From an uncultured Eubacterium sp. (GTDB taxonomy: Bacteria > Bacillota > Clostridia > Lachnospirales > Lachnospiraceae): DNA of 64,000 nt. Positions within the stretch are counted from its first letter, which is position 1, and the number at the start of each line of letters is the position of its first letter. The position numbers and the translations under genes were made by a program. The notes beneath the pieces are model-generated. The model did no database searches. It had not been told where the DNA came from and saw only the letters and a program-made list of their open reading frames with translations. The DNA lies in contig CAJTZN010000002.1 of the NCBI GenBank assembly GCA_910584065.1, forward strand, positions 1 through 64,000. Direction: 5' to 3'. Shown here piece after piece: positions 25,085 to 34,552 of this stretch.

Positions 25085-26218
25085 ATGGTCAAAAACAAAT
25101 TTCAGGAGTTACAATTATCCGCCCTCGGTATGGGCGGCATGCGTCTTCCGGTCGTGGAAGGCGATGATGCAAGGATTGATGAGGCGCGCACGGCAGAAAT
25201 GGTCGCCTATGCGATGGAGCACGGCATCAATTACTACGATACGGCGTGGGGGTATCACAATGGAAATTCGGAAATCGTAATGGGGAAAGTGCTTCGTGCA
25301 TATCCTCGCGACAGTTATTGTCTCGCTTCCAAATTTCCGGGATATGACCTGTCCAATATGGATAAGGTGGAAGAAATTTTTGAAAAACAGCTGGAGAAGT
25401 GCGGCGTGGATTATTTTGATTTTTATTTGTTCCACAACGTATGCGAGATGAACATTGACGCCTATCTCGATGAGAAATATGGCATTTTTGATTACCTGTG
25501 CAAACAGAAGGAAAATGGCCGTATCCGGCATCTCGGTTTTTCTGCCCATGGAGAGTACGATATCATGAAGCGTTTTTTAGAAGCATATGGGAAACAGATG
25601 GAGTTCTGCCAGATTCAGCTCAATTACGTTGACTGGACGTTTCAGGACGCGAAGGGAAAAGTGGAACTTTTGCACGAATGGGACATTCCGATCTGGGTGA
25701 TGGAGCCGCTGCGGGGCGGCAAACTGGCGAAGCTGCCGGACGAGTCCGAAGAAAAACTGAAGAAACTGCGTCCCGACGAGGGGATTCCGGCATGGGCTTT
25801 TCGTTTTCTGCAGGCGATACCGGGTGTGACAGTCATTTTGTCCGGTATGTCAAATTTTGAGCAGGTAGCAGATAATGTGAAAACATTCGAGACGAATGAG
25901 CCGCTGAGTGGAGAAGAGATGGATACGCTTTTGGAGGCGGCAAAGGATCTTCTCGGCAAAACGCTTCCGTGTACGGCCTGCCGTTACTGCGTCGATCATT
26001 GTCCGCAGGGACTGGATATTCCGTCGCTTTTGAAATTGTATAATGAGCACTGTTTCACAGGAGGCGGTTTTTTCGCGCCGATGGCGCTGCAAGCCGTGCC
26101 GGAGGAAAAACACCCGACGGCCTGCGTCGGTTGCAGGAGCTGTGAAGCCGTATGTCCTCAGCAGATCAAAATCTCGGAGGCGATGGCGGATTTCACGGCG
26201 AAACTGAAAGAGGGCTGA
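25085..26218 (+). CDS. Aldo/keto reductase with C-terminal 4Fe-4S clusters
   Basis: A 377-residue cytoplasmic oxidoreductase. The (beta/alpha)8 AKR domain (about 1-270) shows the catalytic elements NYYDTAWGYHNGNSE (Asp and Tyr), ASKFPG (Lys) and YLFHNVCEM (His). The C-terminal part has two cysteine clusters, CTACRYCVDHCPQG and CVGCRSCEAVCPQ, which should hold one or two 4Fe-4S centres and suggest ferredoxin-linked rather than only NADPH-linked chemistry. This architecture is widespread in anaerobic Clostridia, but its substrate is generally unknown. TGGAGGTAATT precedes the ATG at 25085. It is monocistronic and convergent with the AraC-type fragment. Confidence 0.92.
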   Translation: MVKNKFQELQLSALGMGGMRLPVVEGDDARIDEARTAEMVAYAMEHGINYYDTAWGYHNGNSEIVMGKVLRAYPRDSYCLASKFPGYDLSNMDKVEEIFEKQLEKCGVDYFDFYLFHNVCEMNIDAYLDEKYGIFDYLCKQKENGRIRHLGFSAHGEYDIMKRFLEAYGKQMEFCQIQLNYVDWTFQDAKGKVELLHEWDIPIWVMEPLRGGKLAKLPDESEEKLKKLRPDEGIPAWAFRFLQAIPGVTVILSGMSNFEQVADNVKTFETNEPLSGEEMDTLLEAAKDLLGKTLPCTACRYCVDHCPQGLDIPSLLKLYNEHCFTGGGFFAPMALQAVPEEKHPTACVGCRSCEAVCPQQIKISEAMADFTAKLKEG

Positions 26219-26232
26219 CCCGCCGTGCGGAA

Positions 26233-26679
26233 TTAGTTTTGTAAGATCATTTTGCGGTACTGGGTGGGAGATAATCCCGTGTTTTTCTTAAACACATTGG
26301 AAAAATAGTAAATATCCTCGTAACCGACGCGCTGCGCGACGGACGTGACGGGCAGGTTTCCGGTAGCTAACAGCGTTTTTGCCTGCGATATGCGGACGTC
26401 TGTGAGATAGGAAAAGATCGTCTGCCCGGTCTCTTTTTTGAAAATGCGGTTGATGTAGTCAAAGTTGCAGGAAAACTGGTCTTCGATGCGTTCGCTCGTA
26501 AACTTCTCCATATAATTGTAATTGATCTCCCGCAGCAGGTCGTAAACGACAAAGGTAGAACGTCTTATGCTTTTATCACGCTCCGTCAGCATCTGGCTGG
26601 AAAACAGATGGGAGAGGTGGATGAAAAGATCGAGCAGCAGGCAGGCGGCCTGCATATCGGAATATTCCTTACAGAACAT
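26233..26679 (-). CDS. AraC-family regulator, N-terminally truncated
   Basis: A 148-residue remainder of an AraC/XylS regulator. The C-terminal DNA-binding domain (about 50-148) is complete, with two helix-turn-helix units: SERIEDQFSCNFDYINRIFK, then VTSVAQRVGYEDIYYFSNVF ending GLSPTQYRK. The ligand-binding cupin domain of about 150 residues is missing. Upstream, the same frame continues as SLLIQVYKKLHSATIAKQVV but is cut by TAA (26695-26697) and TAG (26786-26788), and no good ribosome-binding site stands before the ATG at 26679. It is probably a pseudogene, although a DNA-binding domain alone could be made. It is divergent from the GH2 gene, its probable former target. Confidence 0.75.
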   Translation of the reverse strand: MFCKEYSDMQAACLLLDLFIHLSHLFSSQMLTERDKSIRRSTFVVYDLLREINYNYMEKFTSERIEDQFSCNFDYINRIFKKETGQTIFSYLTDVRISQAKTLLATGNLPVTSVAQRVGYEDIYYFSNVFKKNTGLSPTQYRKMILQN

Positions 26680-26918
26680 AAAAAAGTCGCTATTTTATAA
26701 AAAAACTACTTGTTTTGCTATTGTGGCGCTGTGGAGCTTTTTATATACTTGAATCAGCAGGCTTATGTCAAAGACGAATTTTTCCTAGATCAGGTTACCT
26801 AGAGCAGACTTTGTCAGAGATATAAAGTCAAAAGCGGGTCGCAGTGAGTGCCGCGTCAGCGCGCGTGAGGCGCGGCGTTCCTATTGTAAATGGTACATGC
26901 GCAGAAGTGGAGATGGTT

Positions 26919-29900
26919 ATGAGAAGAAGGATTACAGCAGGAGTACTTTGTGCCGTGCTATGTATCACGTCACTCTGGGGGATGACTCCCATGACTCCCG
27001 AACGACAGGTGAGTGCCAAAGAAAATGAGGCGTCGGCCGCGGTTCCCTGGAACGGTTCCCCGATGCCGGCGCTGCAGCCGGTGGCGGACGCCAGCGTGCA
27101 GCAGGAAGTGAAGTTTACCCACAAGGAGTGGACGGGTGAGCAGGGTTATGAGGACGCGAACGGGGAGACTGTGAACGGCGCGGACGTGTACCGCATCAAT
27201 GTGGAAGACGCCACGTCCTCCTCGACATACGCGGTTCCTTACCACAGTGTCGAGAAAGCGATTGAGGGAGCGGTCGATTATAAAAAAGAGGCTTCGAACT
27301 ACGTGCAGTACCTGACGGGGAGCGACAAGGCGGACTGGGATCTGGTCGTGCTGCAGAACGAATCGAAGGCGCAGGAAGAAGCGTATGCGGATTTTTATAA
27401 AAGCGATTACGCGGTCCGCGCTGAGGATGATTGGAAGCAGGGACTCGTCCTGCCGGCGAGCTGGACGAGTTACGGATTTGACAAGCCGATCTACGCGAAC
27501 GTGCAGATGCCCTGGCAGAGCGCGCATGACAAGAGAGTGCGTGTTCCCGAGGCGCCGGTCAATTACAACCCGGTCGGACTGTACCGCAAGACGTTTGATG
27601 TGAACGATACGATGCTCCGCAAAAACGGGCGCGTGTATTTGTCGTTCCAGGGCGTGGAATCGTGTTATTATGTGTATGTGAACGGAAAAGAGGTGGGCTA
27701 CAGCGAGGATTCGTTCAGCCCGCACAGTTTTGACGTGACCGACTATCTGACGGAGGATGGAAAAGGGAATCTTCTGGCGGTCGAGGTCCACAAATTCTGC
27801 GACGGCACGTGGATGGAAGGGCAGGATATGATCTACGACGGTGGTATTTTCCGCGATGTGTATTTATATTCTACGCCGTTAGTCCACATAGAGGATTACA
27901 ATGTGGTGACGGACCTCGATGAGCAGTACAAAAATGCCAGCCTGCGTGTCGACTTCGCGGTCGGTAACAGCAGCGCGGCCGACCTGTCGGACTATGCCGT
28001 CGATATCCGGTTATTCAATCCCGACGGCACCGTCTTTATGAGCGGGTATACGATCGATGTGCCGACAGCGGGCCGGGCCGGTGAGGACGGCACGAAAACG
28101 GTGGTGACGGCTTCGGGAAGCCATGAGGTGTACGAGCCGAAGCTGTGGTCGGCGGAACAGCCGAACCTGTATACGATGGTGCTGACGCTGTACCACAAAT
28201 CGTCTGGGGCGTACATCGAGAGCCTGTCACAGCAGCTCGGCTTCCGTGAGATCGAGTTTGTGAGCAGCCAGGTGGATTCAAAAGGACAGCGGAAGACGAA
28301 AGACAGCGAATATGAGCCGATCCGGATCAACGGGATGCCGATCCTCCTCAAAGGGACGAACCGCCACGACACCGACCCGGTTTATGGCAAACATGTCCCG
28401 GAAGAAACGGTGCGCCAGGACATTGAGACGATGAAGCGTTTCAATCTCAACGCCGTCCGCACGTCACACTACAGCAACGACGAATATCTCTATTATTTAT
28501 GTGACAAATACGGACTGTATGTGATGGCGGAGACAAATGTAGAATCCCATGCGCTCATGAATAAAGGGGAAAGCCAGAAGCATTTTAAAAATATGGTCAT
28601 GGACCGGACGGTGACGGCCTATAACCGCTTAAAGGACCGCACGAGCGTCGTCATGTGGTCGACGGGAAATGAGAACTACTATACATCGAGCAAAGATTAT
28701 GCTGACGGCATGTTTTACGACCTGATCCAGTATTTTAAGGAGAAGGACCCGACAAGGCCGATCCACTGTGAGAGTTCCGGCAACCAGAACGGTGTCGATA
28801 TGGACAGCAATATGTACCCGACGGTCGGGACCGTGGCCGGAAAGGCGAAGGCCAACATGCCGTATGTCCTGTGCGAGTACGACCACGCGATGGGAAATGC
28901 CGTGGGAAATATAAAGGAATACTGGGATGCGATCCGCAGTTCCGAAAACATGCTGGGCGGATTTATCTGGGACTGGGTGGACCAGTCACGGCTCGTGGAA
29001 CTCCCGAAGGGGAAATACGACTATTATTCACAAGATTTTGCGCACAAGACACTGTACGCCGAAGAGGCGAAGGGCAAATATTACGCGTACGGCGGAGACT
29101 GGAAAGATCAGCCGAACGACGGCTCGTTCTGTGTGAACGGCCTCGTTTCCCCTGACCGCGATGTCCAGCCGGAATTGTATGAAGTCAAATATATCTACCA
29201 GAATTTCTGGTTTACCGCCGGCAATACGGAACTGGCACAGGGAAAGGTGCATGTGTACAATGAGTCCCTGTTTGACAATCTGAACCAGTATGAACTTGTG
29301 TGGACGCTGAGCGAGGACGATGCGGAACTTGCTTCCGGAAAAGAGCGTTTTGACGTAAAACCGAGGGAAGAGGCCGATCTTTCCCTGCCGTTTCTCGAGG
29401 AACTGCCGGACGGCCGAACGGCGGGGGCTGAGTACTACCTGAAGCTGGAAGTGCGGCTGAAATCCGATACATTATACGCCAAAGCGGGCCACGTTGTGGC
29501 ACATGAGCAGTTTTTGCTGCCGGAGACGCTGGAGCAGGCGGCGTTCCGGCCGGCCGAGGGAAGCGTGGAAGTCAACGACGGGGACGGGGCCATTGAAGTA
29601 AAGGGATCGGATTTCTCGTTCTCCATCGGCAAGGAAGATGGTATACTAAAGGACTACGCGTACCGCGGGACACTTCTGATGTCCGAGGGCCCGGTGCCTA
29701 ACTTTTACCGCGCGCCGCTCAACAATGACGGCTTCCACGATAAAAAATGGAAAAACGCAGCCAATAACCAGTCGTTGAAAACATATGAGATTGGGAAAAC
29801 GGAAGACGGGCGCCAAAAGATCCGCACGGAACTTTCATTCCCGGAACAGCCGGAACTCCGCGTGGCCATCGAGTACGTGGTGGAAGCGAACGGGGCCGTG

Positions 29901-32279
29901 ACCGTCACGATGACGAGCGACGCCACGAATACCACTCTCGGCAATTACCTGAGACTTGGCACGAATATGCGCCTTCCGGCCGGATATGAAAACGTGTGCT
30001 GGTACGGAAACGGGCCGGTGGAATCAATGAGCGACCGGAACAATTTTGCTGTTGTAGGAAAATACGAAACGACGGTTTCGAAACTGTTCTATCCGTACCT
30101 GGATACCCAGGATACCGGAACGCTGACGGGAACGAAGTGGTTTACCGTGACCGATCCGGAACGGGGCGAGGCGCTCGCCGTGGCCGGCCGGGAAGATGTC
30201 GAGACGGCGGCGCTGCATTTTACGGTCGCTGACATGACGAACGCCAGGCATCCGTACCAGCTCACGCCGGAAGAGGATACGATCCTCTCTGTCAATCTGG
30301 CCTCGCAGGGTGCCGGAAATAAGAGCTGCGGCCCGGACACGCTGGCGGAATACCTCATTCCGAGCAAACAGGAGTACAGCTATGAGTACACATTGATCCC
30401 GTATGTGACCGGGGAAAGTAAAAATCTGACCGAACTGACAAGGCCGTACCGGAATGTTCAGATTTACGAGGGAAATCCGGCGGTAAAGGCATTTGAACGG
30501 GAAGTAAAGGAGGTCATCGTCTATTCTTCCACCCAGCTTGACGCCCTGCTCGCCCTGAAAGCGAGATATGAAGGCGATCCGTCGTATAGCGGGGAGGGTG
30601 CTGTTCTCACGGAGGAAGAGCGTTCTCTCGTGAGTGAAGAGGTGGTCGTGCTGCTTGAGCAGAAGATCAAGGAGGCACAGGGAATGGCGGACCAGCCGTC
30701 ATCCATCGTCTGGAAAGATCAGAGCGGAAGCAAGCTTGACGTTTCGATGTCGGCTGATTCCCAATATACGCTGGGGTATGATGAGGCGGAAAATGTCAGC
30801 TATATGCGCGGTTATCTGGATCTGGATTCCGAGAAGGCGAAACAGGTTTTTGATCAGCAGTTTAAGGGCAGTCAGCCTTTTACGGTCGAAGCTTATCTGA
30901 ACATGAACAATAGCTATGACGAGATGAATATGATCTTCGGCAAGGGCGACCAGAGCATGGGATTCCGGGGTACTGCCTCCAGCCTGTACTTCTTTATCCA
31001 TAACGGAACGGACTGGAAGACATGTGAGGCGACCGGCCTCTATCTCGACGGATGGCACCATGTGGCGGCCATGTATTCTCCGGAGGAAGATGGTACGCTG
31101 ATGATCGCGCTGGACGGAAGCGTTGTGCAAAAGACGACGGGTGTAGGCGCCGTTTCCGGTTCGTCGTATCCGCTCGGCATCGGGCACGACGCCCAGACCG
31201 ACCGTTGTGGGGACAATAGTTACGCTGCTGTGCGCGTATACGACCGTGTGCTGACCGAGAAGGAACTGCGGGGACAGCGCGAGTACGATCTGGGCGCCTG
31301 CGCTGAACCGGCGGTGCTGCCGTCCGACGAGTCGGCAAAACTGTGGTATGAATTTGCCAGCAAGCCGGCGCTCGTGCATTTTTCGAAGCAGAGGATCACG
31401 CTGCAGAAGGACGGCCCGACAAAGACGGTAACAGTATCCGTCGCGCCGAGAAATTATCACGGTGCCTCGCTTTCGGTTGCGTCACAGGATGAGAGTATCG
31501 TATCCATCGCATCGGTAAGAGAGAACGGCTCGGAATACGAACTCCGCCCAGGCGCGCTCGGGGAAACGGCGCTCAAAGCCGAGACCGACGGCGGACTGTA
31601 CAGCCTCTGCCGCGTCACCGTGAGGGAAAAACCGGCGGAGGAGCCGGGCAATACCGATCAGGGAACAGCACCAAACGATCCGAATCAGCCATCCGCGCCG
31701 GGGCCATCCGGTTCTCCGGGTGTCACCTCCGCACCGAAGGCGTCGGAAGTGACCGGCCTGAGAGCGGTGAAGAATGGAAAGAAGTCGATCACGCTGGCGT
31801 GGGACGGCATAAGCGGAGCTGTCTACGAGGTGAGGCGTTTTGATCCGGCGAAGAAGAAATGGATCACGCAGAAAGCAAATATACAGACAGCGGGCTTTAC
31901 CGATAACAAGTGCAAGCCGGGCAAACATTACAAATACATGGTGGCCTGTACGAACCAGGCAGCCGTTTCCAAACAGTTGGACACAGCGACGAAGCCGAAA
32001 AAACCGGTGATCCGCTCCGTGAAACGGAAGGGGAAGGCGCTTCTTATCAAATGGAAAAAATGCAGCGCGGACTCCATCGAGATCTTTGTAAGGAGCGGAA
32101 AAGGGAAGTTTAAAAAACTGGTGGTAAAGAAGGGGAGCGCGGTCTCGTATAAAGCGGCGGGGCTGGCGAAGAAAAAGAATTGTTCCTTTAAGATCCGGGC
32201 GTTTATGAAAGGAAGCGGGAAGAAGATCTACAGCGTGTACTCGAAAGTGAAGTCGGGTTCGAGCGCGAAGAAAAAATAA
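26919..32279 (+). CDS. Secreted modular beta-galactosidase, GH2
   Basis: A 1786-residue secreted enzyme that removes terminal beta-galactosyl residues. A signal peptide (about 1-32) precedes the GH2 jelly-roll (about 150-300), Ig-like (about 310-440) and catalytic barrel (about 450-770) domains. The acid/base is E585 in STGNENYY and the nucleophile E653 in LCEYDHAMGN. Then come the LacZ-type late domains (about 780-1190), a LamG/concanavalin-like module (about 1320-1450) with DGWHHVAAMYS, a Big_2-like stretch, a linker, and one or two fibronectin III-like domains ending in a strongly basic tail (SGSSAKKK). No LPXTG is present. The ATG at 26919 follows GTGGAG; ATG 26913 is possible. It is divergent from a ruined AraC gene. 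The family call is firm. Confidence 0.92.
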   Translation: MRRRITAGVLCAVLCITSLWGMTPMTPERQVSAKENEASAAVPWNGSPMPALQPVADASVQQEVKFTHKEWTGEQGYEDANGETVNGADVYRINVEDATSSSTYAVPYHSVEKAIEGAVDYKKEASNYVQYLTGSDKADWDLVVLQNESKAQEEAYADFYKSDYAVRAEDDWKQGLVLPASWTSYGFDKPIYANVQMPWQSAHDKRVRVPEAPVNYNPVGLYRKTFDVNDTMLRKNGRVYLSFQGVESCYYVYVNGKEVGYSEDSFSPHSFDVTDYLTEDGKGNLLAVEVHKFCDGTWMEGQDMIYDGGIFRDVYLYSTPLVHIEDYNVVTDLDEQYKNASLRVDFAVGNSSAADLSDYAVDIRLFNPDGTVFMSGYTIDVPTAGRAGEDGTKTVVTASGSHEVYEPKLWSAEQPNLYTMVLTLYHKSSGAYIESLSQQLGFREIEFVSSQVDSKGQRKTKDSEYEPIRINGMPILLKGTNRHDTDPVYGKHVPEETVRQDIETMKRFNLNAVRTSHYSNDEYLYYLCDKYGLYVMAETNVESHALMNKGESQKHFKNMVMDRTVTAYNRLKDRTSVVMWSTGNENYYTSSKDYADGMFYDLIQYFKEKDPTRPIHCESSGNQNGVDMDSNMYPTVGTVAGKAKANMPYVLCEYDHAMGNAVGNIKEYWDAIRSSENMLGGFIWDWVDQSRLVELPKGKYDYYSQDFAHKTLYAEEAKGKYYAYGGDWKDQPNDGSFCVNGLVSPDRDVQPELYEVKYIYQNFWFTAGNTELAQGKVHVYNESLFDNLNQYELVWTLSEDDAELASGKERFDVKPREEADLSLPFLEELPDGRTAGAEYYLKLEVRLKSDTLYAKAGHVVAHEQFLLPETLEQAAFRPAEGSVEVNDGDGAIEVKGSDFSFSIGKEDGILKDYAYRGTLLMSEGPVPNFYRAPLNNDGFHDKKWKNAANNQSLKTYEIGKTEDGRQKIRTELSFPEQPELRVAIEYVVEANGAVTVTMTSDATNTTLGNYLRLGTNMRLPAGYENVCWYGNGPVESMSDRNNFAVVGKYETTVSKLFYPYLDTQDTGTLTGTKWFTVTDPERGEALAVAGREDVETAALHFTVADMTNARHPYQLTPEEDTILSVNLASQGAGNKSCGPDTLAEYLIPSKQEYSYEYTLIPYVTGESKNLTELTRPYRNVQIYEGNPAVKAFEREVKEVIVYSSTQLDALLALKARYEGDPSYSGEGAVLTEEERSLVSEEVVVLLEQKIKEAQGMADQPSSIVWKDQSGSKLDVSMSADSQYTLGYDEAENVSYMRGYLDLDSEKAKQVFDQQFKGSQPFTVEAYLNMNNSYDEMNMIFGKGDQSMGFRGTASSLYFFIHNGTDWKTCEATGLYLDGWHHVAAMYSPEEDGTLMIALDGSVVQKTTGVGAVSGSSYPLGIGHDAQTDRCGDNSYAAVRVYDRVLTEKELRGQREYDLGACAEPAVLPSDESAKLWYEFASKPALVHFSKQRITLQKDGPTKTVTVSVAPRNYHGASLSVASQDESIVSIASVRENGSEYELRPGALGETALKAETDGGLYSLCRVTVREKPAEEPGNTDQGTAPNDPNQPSAPGPSGSPGVTSAPKASEVTGLRAVKNGKKSITLAWDGISGAVYEVRRFDPAKKKWITQKANIQTAGFTDNKCKPGKHYKYMVACTNQAAVSKQLDTATKPKKPVIRSVKRKGKALLIKWKKCSADSIEIFVRSGKGKFKKLVVKKGSAVSYKAAGLAKKKNCSFKIRAFMKGSGKKIYSVYSKVKSGSSAKKK

Positions 32280-32318
32280 GCGCCGGGATGAGTGAGAGAG
32301 GCGGGATATGAAACGAGG

Positions 32319-32345
32319 CGGAGCAGGAAACTGCTCCGTTTCTGC
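32319..32345 (+). terminator. Terminator of the GH2 gene
   Basis: CGGAGCAG (32319-32326), loop GAAA, CTGCTCCG (32331-32338), then TTTCTG. It lies 40 bases after the GH2 stop and before the convergent coiled-coil gene. Confidence 0.7.
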
Positions 32346-32362
32346 ATGTTTAGGTTATGAAG

Positions 32363-32773
32363 TTATGAAATCTTTTGCAGCGCTTCGCTGTGTTCCTGAA
32401 TGACTTTTTTCATTACAGCTATGTCATCAAAAAACGCGTCCATCTTGTCTGCATAGTTTTTGTAGCGTTTGTATGTATCTGTATAGCATGATTCAATGGT
32501 ATCCAGTCGGGGTAAAATTATGTTTTCCTGATACAGTTTGATTTGATGGAGTTCTTGTTTTGTTTCCTGTATTTCACTTTTTATTGGCGCTAACTCTGCT
32601 AGCTCTGATTTAATGGTATCCAGTTGGGGCAAAATCATGTTTTCCTGACACCGTTTCAACTGATGGAGTTCCTGTTTTGTTTCCTGTATTTCACTTTTTA
32701 TTGGCGCTAACTCTGATTTTAGTTTCTTGTTTATCATTTCAGAGATAGCGAGCAGCAGTTCGTTATTTGTCAT
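32363..32773 (-). CDS. Coiled-coil protein with an internal duplication
   Basis: A 136-residue soluble protein predicted to be almost wholly helical and coiled-coil. A unit of about 40 residues, ELAPIKSEIQETKQELHQ followed by QEN.ILP.LDTI.S, occurs twice in tandem (about residues 21-59 and 60-98). The C-terminal part ends MKKVIQEHSEALQK. No enzyme motif, signal peptide or membrane helix is visible. AAAGGTGTGG precedes the ATG at 32773. Similar small coiled-coil proteins occur in many Lachnospiraceae, but no function is known to me. It is convergent with the GH2 gene and monocistronic. Confidence 0.7.
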   Translation of the reverse strand: MTNNELLLAISEMINKKLKSELAPIKSEIQETKQELHQLKRCQENMILPQLDTIKSELAELAPIKSEIQETKQELHQIKLYQENIILPRLDTIESCYTDTYKRYKNYADKMDAFFDDIAVMKKVIQEHSEALQKIS

Positions 32774-33093
32774 AAGACCACACCTTTCTGTATGTTTATT
32801 TCCTATAATATATATAAGGTATAAGTTTATATGAATCGTAGATGTTCTGCCCTTGCGTATGGAATATGATCGCTTCTTATAGGCATTTTAATGGGAGTAA
32901 AAAATTAAATTTGATCGTTTTCATTTTGTTAAGTGATATGATACAATAGTAAATAAGGGAAATCATAGATCTATGGTTTTTTCCTTTTCTGTATCTTACC
33001 ACAGAAGACTGGTAAGGTCAACCTAAAATTGAAAAAATATTGAAAAGATGAAATCGAAACGTTAGCAGAGATAAGGAAAGGGCGAGGTGTTTT
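32774..33093. other. AT-rich intergenic region
   Basis: 320 bases without a supportable gene. A possible -10 TACAAT lies at 32942-32947, but no convincing -35 stands at the right distance. The region presumably carries the promoters of the flanking divergent genes. Confidence 0.4.
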
Positions 33094-33528
33094 ATGAATG
33101 CAAATAAGGTTAGAAAGAAATGTGTCATACTTTTTTGTCTCATAGTCATATTTTCCGTTTTCGTTTTTTTGTTTCTCTATGGAAGAATGAATGACAAGGC
33201 AGGCGTTAAGATAGAGAGGGAGCAATCCTGGTTTGACGAGTTTTACATTAAGGATGACAGGGTTTATATTAGATGCTATGTTACGATGCAAAATAGCGGT
33301 AATGAAGATAAGTACGTAAAACTGGAAGCCAATATGGAAGAGGATGCCGATAAAAAGCTGATTCGAAACGCGAAAGTTACCGGATATGATGAAAAGGGTG
33401 TGGATGAGTTTTTGGTTCCGGCAAATTCGACAGAGGAATATACTATTTATTTTATTGATGACTTCGCGGGGAATAACGTAAAGCAGGATCGAAATTTACC
33501 GGAAATAGATATCGTGGAATATAAATGA
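33094..33528 (+). CDS. Single-pass membrane-anchored protein of unknown function
   Basis: A 144-residue protein with a positively charged start (MNANKVRKKC) and one membrane helix (about 10-30, CVILFCLIVIFSVFVFLFLY), followed by an extracytoplasmic domain. That domain has beta-rich character, with VYIRCYVTMQNSGNEDKYVK and VPANSTEEYTIYF, reminiscent of DUF4352-like or other Ig-fold domains that modulate surface proteins. AAAGGGCGAGG precedes the ATG. It is not recognised with confidence. It is followed by an XRE regulator after 190 bases and shows no operon partner. Confidence 0.7.
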   Translation: MNANKVRKKCVILFCLIVIFSVFVFLFLYGRMNDKAGVKIEREQSWFDEFYIKDDRVYIRCYVTMQNSGNEDKYVKLEANMEEDADKKLIRNAKVTGYDEKGVDEFLVPANSTEEYTIYFIDDFAGNNVKQDRNLPEIDIVEYK

Positions 33529-33721
33529 GGGATGATCGTAACATTGATTTCCGATTTTTAACGGAAAGGACGGGTACAGACAGCTTTGCTACGGAGCGTA
33601 GCCTTTATGCAAATGAGCGTTTCTTACAATAAAATATTGTCGGGATTATCATTAGGGCAGCAGCGGAAAGCTGACTTAATGATCGGAGGATTGTAAAATG
33701 GTAAAAAAGAGTTAAGTGAGG

Positions 33722-34360
33722 ATGACATTGGGGGAAAAAATAAGAACTGCGCGCAAAAGAGCAGGGCTTACGCAGAAGCAGCTGGCAGAACATCTTTTGG
33801 TGTCACGTCAGGCGATCACGAAATGGGAAGCGGATCGGGGAATGCCGGATATCGAGAATTTGAAACAGCTTTCCAAGCGTCTCAATATTAGTATGGATCA
33901 TCTTCTTGATAGCGGGGAAGAAGTGGATCTATCCGTTATGAGAGAGGAAATAAATCTTGATGATGTTACGTATGTCCGGAAGATTAAGGGAAGGTGGAGT
34001 AAGAAGGCGGGGAAAAAGGACAGGATCGTGAGAGAAAAATTTCCCGATGCGGAAATCCATTGTCTTATGGGAAAACGGATGCTTACCAGAGGGGAGAGGA
34101 TCACGGATCACGCGATAGGTTTCTTGTCGGATGCGCCATTTGGAATACCGGAGTTTCTAAACGGTATCCAAAATGCAGATAAGGAGTTTTACCTTGTTGA
34201 TCGATCGAATAAGCAATTTTTCGTGATCGTAACTGATGAGTTTATTGAGAGCAGACAGCTTGCTGAAAAGATTACGGATAAGAGATTTGAGATGGGGGAT
34301 TTTTTGTTTGTTGACTGCGGGAAGATCTCGGATGATAAGGAAGGAGAGGATGGAAAGTAA
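33722..34360 (+). CDS. XRE-family regulator with C-terminal sensor-like domain
   Basis: A 212-residue protein. The N-terminal Cro/C1 helix-turn-helix (about 1-65) reads MTLGEKIRTARKRAGLTQKQ, then LAEHLLVSRQAITKWEADRG and a last helix ending LNISMDHLL. The C-terminal 140 residues are a mixed alpha/beta domain of unknown type. Initiation is unusual: a strong GGAGG at 33685-33689 serves a five-codon frame MVKKS (33698-33715), whose stop abuts GTG 33716 and lies six bases before ATG 33722. The regulator is therefore probably translated by re-initiation; GTG 33716 is the alternative start. No target can be named. It may regulate the adjacent membrane protein or itself. Confidence 0.82.
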   Translation: MTLGEKIRTARKRAGLTQKQLAEHLLVSRQAITKWEADRGMPDIENLKQLSKRLNISMDHLLDSGEEVDLSVMREEINLDDVTYVRKIKGRWSKKAGKKDRIVREKFPDAEIHCLMGKRMLTRGERITDHAIGFLSDAPFGIPEFLNGIQNADKEFYLVDRSNKQFFVIVTDEFIESRQLAEKITDKRFEMGDFLFVDCGKISDDKEGEDGK

Positions 34361-34407
34361 ATAGAGGAGGCCGGCGGATTGCTGCTTTTTGATTTTATTA
34401 TGCCGAG

Positions 34408-34419
34408 GAACAAATGTTT
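34408..34419. promoter_or_regulatory. LexA-box-like site upstream of uvrB
   Basis: GAACAAATGTTT fits the Firmicutes LexA pattern GAAC-RNRY-GTTY. It lies 32 bases upstream of the -35 box of the uvrB promoter. The outer C/G bases of the full 14-bp consensus are not present. Confidence 0.5.
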
Positions 34420-34451
34420 TAAAAAAATGCAAACAAATATTCGATTTTTTG

Positions 34452-34480
34452 TTGCGTTTTGGAGCGCTTTGTGATATACT
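34452..34480 (+). promoter_or_regulatory. Promoter of uvrB
   Basis: TTGCGT (34452-34457) and TATACT (34475-34480) are separated by 17 bases. The predicted leader is about 205 nt and contains the hairpin at 34553-34577. Confidence 0.65.
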
Positions 34481-34552
34481 TTTACCCGTATCAAAAGAGC
34501 ATATTTCGTTGCATTTGAAAAATATTAATAAAGAAGAATTGGATGCAGAGGC

